From positions 1 through 64,000 of the forward strand of contig CANMLS010000017.1 in the NCBI GenBank assembly GCA_947498785.1: a stretch of DNA of 64,000 nt. Direction: 5' to 3'. Under the pieces are notes generated by a model that saw nothing but the letters and a program-made list of their open reading frames with translations, searched no databases and had not been told where the DNA came from. Of this stretch, positions 36,087 to 44,937 are shown one piece after another (within the stretch, counting starts at the first letter, position 1; each line of letters opens with the position of its first letter). The position numbers and the translations under genes were made by a program. The stretch is from an uncultured Aquimarina sp. GTDB lineage: Bacteria > Bacteroidota > Bacteroidia > Flavobacteriales > Flavobacteriaceae.

Positions 36087-36470
36087 ATGCTACCAAAACA
36101 TTCCTTTGTTATCTTCTTTCTTTTAATAACAGTATTAACCAGTTTTAAAAACATTACAGATGATAAGCAATCTATTGCTACTAGTAAATATATAATTCTT
36201 AATATTGATGATCCTGGTCGATTAGTGGGTAAATGGATGATGGAAGGTGATCCAGAGACATACATTGATTTACGATCAAATGGTACAGCAATAGAAAAAT
36301 CAATAGGAGAACCTTTGGAACGATATTGGTCAATAAAAGAAAAAAAACTCTGTTTAAAAGCAAGTTTGACGAGTGACTCAGAAGTATGTCTAGAATATGT
36401 TTTAGAGCAAGACGTACTTATACTTACGATAAATGAAATGAGACTTCAATATATAAGAGCAAAAGAATAG
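36087..36470 (+). CDS. small secreted protein, paralogue 1 (lipocalin-like)
   Basis: The 127-residue product has a signal peptide (FFLLITVLTSF) and a mature part that starts around NITDDKQS. The core RLVGKWMMEGDPETYIDLRSN contains the G-x-W motif near the start of a beta-barrel, as in lipocalin-like proteins, followed by AIEKSIGEP and a further set of strands. The protein at 36590 has the same layout and shares LxGxW, DDPE-type and VIEKS-type segments, so the two are tandem paralogues. Function unknown. Confidence 0.78.
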   Translation: MLPKHSFVIFFLLITVLTSFKNITDDKQSIATSKYIILNIDDPGRLVGKWMMEGDPETYIDLRSNGTAIEKSIGEPLERYWSIKEKKLCLKASLTSDSEVCLEYVLEQDVLILTINEMRLQYIRAKE

Positions 36471-36589
36471 AGTAGTAGTATTTACTTTGTTCGATAAAAT
36501 ATTGTATTCGTTTTTTTGATGAATAGACTGTATTAAACTTATTATTATCAAAAAAAACTTAAATTTATACCTTTATTAAAATTTAAATC

Positions 36590-36964
36590 ATGAAAAGATC
36601 CCAATCTATTACTGTAATTTCTTCTGTTTTTCTACTAGCTATATCTTTTACAAGTTTTTCAGAAAAACATGATAAGACTACGGTTGACGTAGTAGAAAAT
36701 TTTAAAATCCAAAAGAATTATGGATTAATAGGAACATGGATTTTACAAGATGATCCAGAAATAGTACTGACATTTAAACCCGGTTTTACAGTTATAGAAA
36801 AATCAAAAAATCAGACAAAAGAGAGTAAATGGTCTGTAAATGTAAAAAACCGTGAAGTTTGTATTGGAAGTGCAAAATGTATTTATTTTGAAGCTACCGA
36901 GACCGTTCTTTTTCTTTTTGTCAATGAAAAAAGAGTGAAGTACAATAAATCAAGGAATCAATAA
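36590..36964 (+). CDS. small secreted protein, paralogue 2 (lipocalin-like)
   Basis: The 124-residue product has a signal peptide (VFLLAISFTSFS) and a mature core LIGTWILQDDPEIVLTFKPG followed by TVIEKSKNQ and two cysteines (REVCIGSAKC) that may form a disulphide. Its order of motifs matches the gene at 36087, 120 bases upstream. The two probably arose by duplication and have diverged strongly outside the core. Function unknown. Confidence 0.78.
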   Translation: MKRSQSITVISSVFLLAISFTSFSEKHDKTTVDVVENFKIQKNYGLIGTWILQDDPEIVLTFKPGFTVIEKSKNQTKESKWSVNVKNREVCIGSAKCIYFEATETVLFLFVNEKRVKYNKSRNQ

Positions 36965-37335
36965 AATATATTGATGTTTAGTTTTTTAATATCTGTCATA
37001 TAAGTTTTACTTAAATTTATATAGCATACTCCTGTTCTAATCTCTTTAAAAATTAGACCCTTATCGGTATCTCTTTGAATGTTTGATCTAGTCAAATTCT
37101 ATAATTTTTTGACATAAATTTTGAACCACAGATCTTGTTATTAATTTTAAGAACTGATCTTTTTCATGATTATATTTTCAAGCACTTAATGGTGTGTCTA
37201 TTTTTATATTCTAAACTGTGTATTCAACTCTTAAAATAAAAGAAATGAGTTGATAATAAGATTAAGCTGTCCAAATATCAAAAGTGAGTTCGTTATAGTA
37301 ATGTAAAAACAAATTAACGATTAAAAAACAGTCAC
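36965..37335 (+). promoter_or_regulatory. intergenic region with candidate ECF42 promoter
   Basis: No gene is seen. TGTCCA at 37268-37273 and CGTT at 37291-37294, 17 bases apart, resemble the TGTCGA / CGTC-type promoter described for ECF42 sigma factors. They lie about 40 bases upstream of the first DGPF/YCII gene of the sigma-factor operon. One mismatch in each element makes this a candidate only. Confidence 0.45.
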
Positions 37336-37680
37336 ATGAAAGAATTTATGTTCCTTTTTAGAGGAGGAGACGAAGTATGGAATACGAAGTCACCAGAAGA
37401 ACAACAAGAACACATGCAACATTGGCAACAATGGATAGAAGGTATTGCCCAACAAGATAAATTTATTAGTGGAGAACGTTTACATTATTACGGGAACACT
37501 GTTATGAATGATGGAAAGGTGATTGATCGTCCTTTAACAGAAGGTAAAGAATTGGTTGGTGGATATCTTAGGATAAAAGCAGATTCATTGAATGAAGCTA
37601 CAGAAATAGCTAAAGGTTGCCCTGGATTTGAATGGGATAGTAAAGCGGTAGAGGTTCGTGAAATTTGGCCCGAAAAATAA
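37336..37680 (+). CDS. DGPF/YCII-domain protein 1
   Basis: The 114-residue protein is of the YCII-related (DGPF) family. It starts KEFMFLFRGGDEVW and has the dimer-forming block QEHMQHWQQWIEG, followed by VIDRPLTEGKELVGGYLRIKA and the C-terminal VEVREIW. Proteins of this family are encoded next to ECF42 sigma factors. A biochemical role is not established; an enzyme-like or ligand-binding function has been suggested from the ferredoxin-like fold. It is the first gene of the operon with a paralogue and the sigma factor. Confidence 0.9.
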   Translation: MKEFMFLFRGGDEVWNTKSPEEQQEHMQHWQQWIEGIAQQDKFISGERLHYYGNTVMNDGKVIDRPLTEGKELVGGYLRIKADSLNEATEIAKGCPGFEWDSKAVEVREIWPEK

Positions 37681-37711
37681 AATAGAAGAAGAATCAATTA
37701 AAATCGAACTT

Positions 37712-38056
37712 ATGAAAGAATTTATGTTTATTATCCGTGGAGGACAGGAAGAGTATAATGCTAATTCTCCAGAAGAAATGCAAAAGCATATGGAACATTG
37801 GCAAAGATGGATGGGAGGACTGGCAGAAAAGAATCAGTTGATTGGAGGGCAACCTCTAATGAATGAAGGAAAAACACTTACAGAAGGAGGTGAAAAAGTA
37901 ATTGATCGCCCATTTGCAGAAGGCAAAGAATTAGTAGGTGGGTACTTGATTATTAAGGCAGATTCATTAGATACAGCAGCTCTTATTGCCAAGGAATGCC
38001 CAAGTTTTGAATATAAGTGTAGTGTTGAGGTTCGGGAAATAAGCCCATTAGAATAG
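37712..38056 (+). CDS. DGPF/YCII-domain protein 2
   Basis: The 114-residue protein, started at the ATG at 37712, is a paralogue of the preceding gene. It shares KEFMFIIRGGQEEY, MEHWQRWMGG, VIDRPFAEGKELVGGYLIIKA and VEVREI. The gap to the first copy is 31 bases. The sigma-factor gene starts 5 bases after its stop. The pair may form heterodimers; this is inference from coexpression. Confidence 0.9.
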   Translation: MKEFMFIIRGGQEEYNANSPEEMQKHMEHWQRWMGGLAEKNQLIGGQPLMNEGKTLTEGGEKVIDRPFAEGKELVGGYLIIKADSLDTAALIAKECPSFEYKCSVEVREISPLE

Positions 38057-38061
38057 TTTTT

Positions 38062-39339
38062 TTGAAAAAAAAGAACGATATAGATCATAGGTTAAACCAT
38101 CTTTTTAGACAAGAATCTGGAAAGATGGTTTCTGTATTGATTAAAATATTCGGAACAGAAAATATTGAAATGGCAGAGGATGTAGTACAGGATGCATTAG
38201 TAAAAGCTCTGGAAACATGGAAATATAGAGGAATGCCAGATAACCCAAGAGCATGGTTATATCGTACAGCAAAAAATAAAGCCATTGATATTATAAGGCG
38301 TAATAAACATAGTAGTGTTATTGATTTTTCAGATCCGCAAAAACAACTTTTAACATCTGGATATACTCTTACAACAACAATGAATAATTATTGGCAGGAA
38401 GAACAAATTAAAGATGATTTCCTGGGAATGATGTATGCATGTTGCCATCCCGATATTTCTCAAGAGAATCAAATTACCTTTATTCTAAAAATATTGTGTG
38501 GGTTTAGTACCAAAGAAGTTGCAAAATCTTTTCTAACAAGTGAAGATACGATTTCAAAGCGTTTATATCGTACCAAAGAATATTTTAGAAAACATAAAAT
38601 AAAACCAAGAATCCCAGCTTCTGAACAAATCTCTTTAAGAACACATACAGTATTAAGTGCTATTTATTTAATGTTTAATGAAGGATATAACTCTACACAT
38701 AACGATCAACTAATTCGTAAAGATTTAATCAGTCAGGCGATGTCACTTTGTAAGTCATTATTATCGGTAAAACGAACTCAGTTACCAGAAGTTTATGCTT
38801 TAATGGCTCTCATGTGTTTTCATACTGCTAGAATTAATAGTCGGCTTACTGAAAAAGGAGAACTGATTTTAATTACAAAGCAAGATCGATCCAAATGGGA
38901 CAAAGAATTTATAAGTTCTGGACAGAAATATCTAAATAAAGCTGCTTTTGGAAAAGGATTAACCACATATCATTTGGAAGCAGCAATCGCATATGAGCAT
39001 TGTAATGCTAAAGAATATAAAGACACAGATTGGAGTAAAATACTTAAATATTATAAACTTTTGTTGAAGATAGGAAATGATCCAATTGTATTTTTAAACC
39101 AGTGTTTAGTTATTTTAGAATTAAAAGGGCCTAAAGAAGCATTAATCGCTCTCAAAAATGTTGAAAATAATGCATTGCTTAAAAAATATTATGTGTATCA
39201 TGCTACGTTAGGAGAAATTCAAGAACGTTTAGGACATAATACTAAAGCTGTAAAGCATTATCAAAAAGCGATAGAACTCACCCAATCAAAGCAGGAAAAG
39301 CAATTTTTAAAAGATAAAATTGCACATATTTTGAATTGA
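38062..39339 (+). CDS. ECF42-type RNA polymerase sigma factor
   Basis: The 425-residue protein has sigma-70 regions 2 and 4 in its first 180 residues (region 2 around EDVVQDALVKALETW and PRAWLYRTAKNKAIDIIRR; region 4 around FSTKEVAKSFLTSEDTISKR), followed by a long helical, TPR-like C-terminal domain (DUF6596 type). This architecture and the two adjacent YCII genes define group ECF42, which has no conventional anti-sigma factor. The start is TTG at 38062, the only plausible one because the family N-terminus HLFRQESGKM begins soon after. It probably controls its own operon. Confidence 0.93.
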   Translation: MKKKNDIDHRLNHLFRQESGKMVSVLIKIFGTENIEMAEDVVQDALVKALETWKYRGMPDNPRAWLYRTAKNKAIDIIRRNKHSSVIDFSDPQKQLLTSGYTLTTTMNNYWQEEQIKDDFLGMMYACCHPDISQENQITFILKILCGFSTKEVAKSFLTSEDTISKRLYRTKEYFRKHKIKPRIPASEQISLRTHTVLSAIYLMFNEGYNSTHNDQLIRKDLISQAMSLCKSLLSVKRTQLPEVYALMALMCFHTARINSRLTEKGELILITKQDRSKWDKEFISSGQKYLNKAAFGKGLTTYHLEAAIAYEHCNAKEYKDTDWSKILKYYKLLLKIGNDPIVFLNQCLVILELKGPKEALIALKNVENNALLKKYYVYHATLGEIQERLGHNTKAVKHYQKAIELTQSKQEKQFLKDKIAHILN

Positions 39340-39658
39340 AAATAATCAAGATTCAAAACTATAATTCGATTGTTTCAGAAAATCTTTATACCTTTTCAGG
39401 ATGATATAGTACCTATTTTGATGCTTTATGTAGGATTAATTATTGGGTTTCACGGGAAACAGGGTTGTATAAATAGGAAATGTCATAGATATTCGTAAGT
39501 TTTTAAAAGTGATATTTTACTTTTGATGACTCAGAATTAATAAAACAGCATCAGTTTCATGTGATTATTGATGTCAATGATATAAAGTAGCTAAACAACT
39601 AATCAACCTATGCCTGTTTTGTGACAATGTGGTATTTGGTAAATGAGAATAGAACAAT
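39340..39658. other. intergenic region, weak promoter-like words only
   Basis: This 319-base stretch has no gene. A GGTATTTGG word at about 39632 is near a TAnnTTTG box but with a mismatch. No terminator was found after the sigma-factor gene. Confidence 0.4.
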
Positions 39659-42064
39659 ATGGGAAACAATCAAGATCAGATACATCAACTTCTGGAAAAA
39701 CTTGAGATCTTACTAAAAAGACAACAAGATTTCTCAACACAAGTACAAAATCTTAAAGATGAGATTTATCAATTAAAAACTTCATCCTTAGAGCAAAACG
39801 AGGTAGAAACAGAAATTGTACCTGAGGTTTCACAAGTTATAGAAGTAGTTGATGAGGTAAAAGAAGAAAAAATCCCTGTTGTCGATACCATTAAGGAAGC
39901 AGCAGCAGTACAAGCAACAACAAAACCTTTATCAAACCTAGTATCAAAGGTCAATACTCCAAAAAAGAAATCTAATCTGGAAAAATTTATCGGAGAAAAC
40001 CTTATCAATAAGATTGGTATAATAGTTATCATAATTGGTGTGGCAATAGGTGGTAAATATTCCATAGAGCATGATCTCATAAGCCCGTTAACTAGAATTG
40101 CATTGGGATATTTAACGGGAGTAGGGCTTTTGGGAGTTGGTATGAAGCTTAAGAAAAAGTACAAAAACTTTAGTGCTGTATTAATGAGTGGTGCGATGGC
40201 TATTATGTATTTTATAACCTTTTTAGCATATAACCTATATGGTCTCATTCCGCAAACACTAACATTTGTACTTATGTTACTATTTACCGCATTTACCGTA
40301 GTAACAGCATTGCATTATAATAAACAGATTATTGCTCATATAGGATTGGTGGGGGCGTATGCTGTTCCATTTTTGTTAAGTGATGGTTCTGGCAGAGTGG
40401 TAATACTTTTTAGTTATATGGCTATAATTAATGCAGGGATACTAGCTATAGCGATAAAAAAATACTGGAAAGCTTTATCATTTTCATCGTTTTTCCTTAC
40501 CTGGATTATTTTCTTTACATGGTATGTTGGACAATATGATATTGAGGAACATTTTACGCTTGGTTTATTATTTTTATTTATCTTTTTTATAACATTTTAT
40601 CTGATGTTCCTCATATATAAGCTGAGAAAAAAAGAAAGCTTCAGGACTAGTGATGTCATTTTACAATTAAGTAATTCATTTGTTTTTTATGGGCTTGGTT
40701 TTTCAATGTTAAAAGACCATGAGACGGGAGAACAATTATTAGGGGCTTTTACCTTGGCAAATGCAGTAGTTCATTTTGTGGTTAGTGTTATTATTTATAG
40801 ATTAAAGTTGGCTGACCGTAACCTGTTTTATTTTGTATCGGGAATGGTGCTAATTTTTATTACTATAGCATTTCCTGTACAGTTAGATGGAAATTGGGTA
40901 ACATTATTGTGGGCAAGTGAGGCAGCACTATTGTTTTGGATCGGGCGTACCAAAAAAGTGCCTATCTATGAAATATTATCCTATCCATTATGGGGATTAA
41001 CATTTTTTAGTCTTATACATGATTGGATAATTGGATATTATAGATATGAATCTACATCTGAAACTGCATTAACACCTGGTTTTAATATTTATCTAATGAC
41101 TTCGGTATTTTGCATTTTATCTTTTGCATTTATCTATTGGATTCATCGTAAAGAAAAACTTTCTTTCCCATGGCCTCAACAATCTGCATTATATACAACG
41201 CTTACCATAGGACTTGCCTTATTATTGATCTGTACTAGTTATTTTTCATTCTGGATAGAAATAGATAATTATTGGGATCAGGTTCGTTTGGATACACAAC
41301 AATTACTTTTTTCACAAGATAACAATACCTATGAATACACTATAGCATCAAATATGATAAACTTTGGATCTATATGGTTGATTAATTATACTCTATTTTT
41401 CTTTGTTTTGCTATCTTTTGTAAATATTAAAAAAATCAAAAATAATATTTTTGGATATATTACTCTTGGATTTATGATGATTGCGCTCTTTGTTTTTTTA
41501 ACCAGAGGGTTGTATGTATTAAGTGAATTTAGAATGGCTTATCTCGAGTTAAAAGATACAGAATTTAGTGTTGGACTATGGTCTTATCAAGGAATACGAT
41601 ATGTGTCATTTTTATTTATAGGAGTGTTTTTATATACTTTCTATACCTATGTACGTCAGAAATTTCTGGATAGGACTTTTAAAATTGCTTTTGAGATTAT
41701 ATTACATGGTACGTTAATTTGGATAGTAAGTAGTGAATTAGTTCACTGGCTCGATCTTGCAAATTATGCAGGAACATATAAGTTAGGATTAAGTATTCTA
41801 TGGGGAGTATATGCCCTACTACTTATAGTTTTAGGAATTTGGAAAAGAAAAAAATATTTACGTGTCCTGGCGATCATACTTTTTGGAATTACACTTATAA
41901 AACTATTCTTCTATGATATTTCACATTTAGGTACTATTGCAAAGACTGTCGTGTTCTTGTCTTTGGGGATACTTCTTTTGGTAATTTCATTCTTGTATAA
42001 TAAATACAAACACATTATTGCAGATGAGACCGATATTAATCTACAACAATCAAATGAAAAATAA
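39659..42064 (+). CDS. DUF2339 multi-spanning membrane protein
   Basis: The 801-residue protein has an N-terminal coiled coil (residues 5-45), a Glu/Val-rich linker, the conserved entry LEKFIGENLINKIGIIVIIIGV at about 108, and some twenty membrane helices to the C-terminus. This is the DUF2339 layout, in which the coiled coil points to the cytoplasm. No function has been demonstrated for the family. It overlaps the DUF3999 gene slightly in reading space (the next ATG lies inside its 3' end), so the two are translationally coupled and probably act together in the envelope. Confidence 0.9.
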   Translation: MGNNQDQIHQLLEKLEILLKRQQDFSTQVQNLKDEIYQLKTSSLEQNEVETEIVPEVSQVIEVVDEVKEEKIPVVDTIKEAAAVQATTKPLSNLVSKVNTPKKKSNLEKFIGENLINKIGIIVIIIGVAIGGKYSIEHDLISPLTRIALGYLTGVGLLGVGMKLKKKYKNFSAVLMSGAMAIMYFITFLAYNLYGLIPQTLTFVLMLLFTAFTVVTALHYNKQIIAHIGLVGAYAVPFLLSDGSGRVVILFSYMAIINAGILAIAIKKYWKALSFSSFFLTWIIFFTWYVGQYDIEEHFTLGLLFLFIFFITFYLMFLIYKLRKKESFRTSDVILQLSNSFVFYGLGFSMLKDHETGEQLLGAFTLANAVVHFVVSVIIYRLKLADRNLFYFVSGMVLIFITIAFPVQLDGNWVTLLWASEAALLFWIGRTKKVPIYEILSYPLWGLTFFSLIHDWIIGYYRYESTSETALTPGFNIYLMTSVFCILSFAFIYWIHRKEKLSFPWPQQSALYTTLTIGLALLLICTSYFSFWIEIDNYWDQVRLDTQQLLFSQDNNTYEYTIASNMINFGSIWLINYTLFFFVLLSFVNIKKIKNNIFGYITLGFMMIALFVFLTRGLYVLSEFRMAYLELKDTEFSVGLWSYQGIRYVSFLFIGVFLYTFYTYVRQKFLDRTFKIAFEIILHGTLIWIVSSELVHWLDLANYAGTYKLGLSILWGVYALLLIVLGIWKRKKYLRVLAIILFGITLIKLFFYDISHLGTIAKTVVFLSLGILLLVISFLYNKYKHIIADETDINLQQSNEK

Positions 42065-43289
42065 CATTCAGTTTTTTATATATACGATTTTATTAGGAAG
42101 TTCTATTACACACGCACAAATGCAAGATTACTCTTATAAGAGTAAATTGACTGGTGTTAAAGATACTTGGCATTCTATAATTTTACCTAATGAGATATTT
42201 AGTAAGATTTCTACAGATTTTTCTGATGTTAGAGTTTTTGGGATTACACCCCAAAAAGATACAATAGAAGCTCCTTATGTTTTAAGGTTAAAAAATGAAA
42301 AAATATCACAAGAAAAAGTTCCTTTTACCATTTTAAATACAACTTATAATAGTAAGGGGTCTTATATTACTATGAAAGTTCCTACTAAGCAGTCTGTCAA
42401 TCAGATTGTCTTAAATTTTAAGCAATCTAATTTTGATTGGCTTGTAAGCCTAGAAGGAAGTCAGGATAATAAAGATTGGTATACAATTACTGAAGACTAC
42501 CGTATACTTTCTATTAAAAATGAGCTTACTAGTTATAAGTTTACTACATTACAATTTTCTAAAGCACAATATCAATATTTTAGAATATTAGTAAAAAGTG
42601 ACCAAAAACCAATTTTACAGTCTTCAGAAATTATTAAATATGAAAAGAAAGAAGCAAGCTATCATAGTTATGATATAACAAATTTTAACATCCAGAATCC
42701 AAAGGATACTAAGCAAACGATTATAGATGTAACACTACAGAAACAAGTGCCTGTAAGCTATGTTTATATTGAGGTTCAAGATACTTTTGATTACTATCGA
42801 CCAATATCTATTCGGTACGTTACAGATAGTATTCAAAACCCCAAAGGAGAATGGATATTACGCTATCGCGAACTCAATAGAGGAATACTCAATTCTATAG
42901 AAGACAACAATTTTATAAACAAAAGCACAATTGCACAAAAACTTAGAATTATAGTTGATAACCATGACAATCAGCCTCTAAAAATTAGTAAAGTGAAAGT
43001 GAAAGGATATCAACATGAGCTAGTTACACGTTTCACTGATTCTGCTACATATTATTTGGTTTATGGAAATAATAAAGTAGAAAGACCATTTTATGATCTC
43101 AATTATGTTACCACAAAATTACCAGAAGAAATAACAACCATATCTCCAGGAATAGCACAAACTATCAATTATGAAGCATCATCAGAGATGAAACCCTTAT
43201 TTTCTAATAAAATTTGGTTATGGGCTATAATGTTGATTATAATTTTGCTTTTAGGAGGATTTACATTATCCATGATCAAAAAAAAATAA
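42054..43289 (+). CDS. DUF3999 membrane-anchored secreted protein
   Basis: Started at the ATG at 42054, the protein has 411 residues, a signal peptide (LLGSSITHAQ), a large beta-rich periplasmic region with discoidin-like features (VNQIVLNFKQSNFDWLV), and a C-terminal membrane helix (IWLWAIMLIIILLLGGF) ending in lysines. This matches DUF3999, which is nearly always found next to DUF2339 genes. The start overlaps the end of the DUF2339 gene by about 11 bases. The pair may form an envelope complex; its role is unknown. Confidence 0.87.
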   Translation: MKNNIQFFIYTILLGSSITHAQMQDYSYKSKLTGVKDTWHSIILPNEIFSKISTDFSDVRVFGITPQKDTIEAPYVLRLKNEKISQEKVPFTILNTTYNSKGSYITMKVPTKQSVNQIVLNFKQSNFDWLVSLEGSQDNKDWYTITEDYRILSIKNELTSYKFTTLQFSKAQYQYFRILVKSDQKPILQSSEIIKYEKKEASYHSYDITNFNIQNPKDTKQTIIDVTLQKQVPVSYVYIEVQDTFDYYRPISIRYVTDSIQNPKGEWILRYRELNRGILNSIEDNNFINKSTIAQKLRIIVDNHDNQPLKISKVKVKGYQHELVTRFTDSATYYLVYGNNKVERPFYDLNYVTTKLPEEITTISPGIAQTINYEASSEMKPLFSNKIWLWAIMLIIILLLGGFTLSMIKKK

Positions 43290-43652
43290 AGTATTCTTTT
43301 TCTTAAACCCATCCTGTAATTCTTTAAAGCTATTAGAAATACCAAATTTTTAATTCACTTATGGAAACCCATAAGTAATTTTAAAAATTATTATTTATGT
43401 TAGCAATCTCACATCATCAATAATTTTTTGGGCTGTCAATCTGTATTGTTTTATCTATTAAACAATACAGTATATGTGTTTTGCAAAATGTTTTGATATA
43501 GCATAGCAATAGTGGTTATATTAAAATAAGTGAAACAAAAAACGGATCAATAGAATGAGGAAAATGAAAGTTTGAGGTTATAGAATTAATTAAATAAAGC
43601 TAAGTACATACCTTCAACTATCAGAATTTAAGTTTATAAAAAATTAGTTGTA
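43290..43652. repeat. intergenic region with two inverted repeats
   Basis: No gene is seen. ACTTATGG/CCATAAGT (43357-43364 and 43369-43376, loop AAAC) forms an 8-bp hairpin that may end the DUF3999 transcript, although its T-run is weak. A second, perfect 11-bp inverted repeat, CTGTATTGTTT at 43441-43451 with AAACAATACAG at 43460-43470, has an 8-base loop and no T-run. It is 180 bases upstream of the next gene and could be an operator. Confidence 0.55.
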
Positions 43653-44126
43653 ATGATGACACAGTTATTATCCATATTTGGTATTTTATTTTCTAAAAAT
43701 GACCAAGAAAAAGTAGTGTATTATGATAATAGGATTTTTTTGACATCAACACATGAAACTTCAGGTAGAATATTAATGATTGAAGAAGAAGCATATTCAG
43801 TTTGGGCGTATTTATTACATCCAGACAAAGAAAGTATTGATTTTGATGGTTTTTTATGCGCTGTGGTAGATCCATTGTCTTTTCATACACGTCCAGATGA
43901 TATCATAAAAGAAAGAAGAAATATACCATTACCAGCGACATTTGCCAATAGGTATAGTTATATTAAAAATCTAAAGAAAAAAGATATAAAGGTGCATTGG
44001 GAAAAAGAATGCGCAACTATCTCTATAAAGAAAAAAAAATACTTAGTTATGGATATCAACGCCAAGACAAGTTATTCAAAAGCATTAGCAAAAGACTGCG
44101 CTTATGGTAAACATCTGGACGCTTAA
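43653..44126 (+). CDS. hypothetical cytoplasmic protein
   Basis: The 157-residue product has no signal peptide or membrane segment. It begins with MMTQLLSIFGILFSKNDQ and has a block EEEAYSVWAYLLHPDKESI followed by a compact region that could be an alpha-beta fold. I do not recognise it. The codon usage and length support a real gene. It has no close neighbour on the plus strand and is flanked by long intergenic regions, with an inverted repeat upstream. Confidence 0.6.
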   Translation: MMTQLLSIFGILFSKNDQEKVVYYDNRIFLTSTHETSGRILMIEEEAYSVWAYLLHPDKESIDFDGFLCAVVDPLSFHTRPDDIIKERRNIPLPATFANRYSYIKNLKKKDIKVHWEKECATISIKKKKYLVMDINAKTSYSKALAKDCAYGKHLDA

Positions 44127-44437
44127 GCAAATAGAATATCCAAGATTAAATAAAAAGATACTAGATGTTTTGGATAGGACAAATCTACGATATAAAGGAA
44201 ACCATAAAAACTGAAAGCAAAAACCTCTATGGCAAACAGAAAAAAGTTTAAACCATTTTAAAATCAAAAAGATCTGAAAAAAGCAGTAGTATCCACTTAA
44301 TTTACACACTTCCACTGTTACCGAATTGTGAACCAATTACATTTTTCACATTTTATTTTTTAAACTCTCATTTACGGTTGGCCCATGTGTTGATTGAGAG
44401 CGATGGTACTCGGTGTTTTTTCAGATCTTCTGACTAT
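44127..44437. other. intergenic region, possible coding remnants
   Basis: About 310 bases without a supported gene between two genes that converge. A 36-codon plus-strand frame from 44105 overlaps the end of the previous gene in another frame, and the right part near 44380-44420 is GC-richer than average. Neither has recognisable protein features. Confidence 0.4.
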
Positions 44438-44773
44438 TTATGCAGCAAGCTCCCCATTGCCTACTGATTCTCTGCCTGTCTCGATTGATCCCCATTTTGA
44501 GTTTGTATTAAACTTAATCGTTACAGGACTTTCTTTCCTAAGGGTTTCAAGGATCGATTGTAATTCGGCCTCATGAAAATATATATTCAGATTGCCATTG
44601 CTATGTTTTGTATTTTGTGGTAAAGTATTTCCATTTTTTATAATACCAAGATATCCAAGGTACTCCTGATTCTCGCCGTAGAGGTATACAAACCCCATTT
44701 GATACCCGCCACCGCCTGCATAATTACTTACAATTTGAAGATTAAAACGCTCTACTTTATATGAAACTAGCAT
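44438..44773 (-). CDS. small conserved-looking protein of unknown function
   Basis: The 111-residue protein lacks a signal peptide. It has a compact beta-rich pattern: a start MLVSYKVERFNLQIVSNYAG, then FVYLYGENQEYLGYLGIIKNG, NLNIYFHEAELQSILETLRK and a final strand PVTIKFN. Base composition is somewhat richer in G+C than in the neighbours, which may mark acquisition. I do not recognise the family. It stands alone on the minus strand, with a PAP2 phosphatase gene 160 bases upstream in the same direction. Confidence 0.6.
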   Translation of the reverse strand: MLVSYKVERFNLQIVSNYAGGGGYQMGFVYLYGENQEYLGYLGIIKNGNTLPQNTKHSNGNLNIYFHEAELQSILETLRKESPVTIKFNTNSKWGSIETGRESVGNGELAA

Positions 44774-44937
44774 TACTTAATTTTTTTTAAATGAGTTAGA
44801 TAATTTGTTATGTCAAAAATAGTCTATACACTATTGTTGTGGAAGAGGGAAAACACGGAATTTGTGTAGGGGATATTGCCCCTGATACATTTTTGTTTGA
44901 TTTCTGTAGTGTAATGTTTCGGAGCCTGATTGAGCAG

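Noticed and set aside
39769..40248. 159-codon minus-strand frame opposite the DUF2339 gene
   Set aside because: It is a shadow frame over the coiled-coil and first membrane helices of the real gene.
44105..44213. 36-codon plus-strand frame after the hypothetical gene at 43653
   Set aside because: It could be a relic continuation of that gene, but no motif or homologue pattern supports it.
44085..44336. 83-codon minus-strand frame, Phe- and Cys-rich
   Set aside because: It overlaps the end of a better gene, lacks any recognisable pattern and is likely chance in AT-rich DNA.
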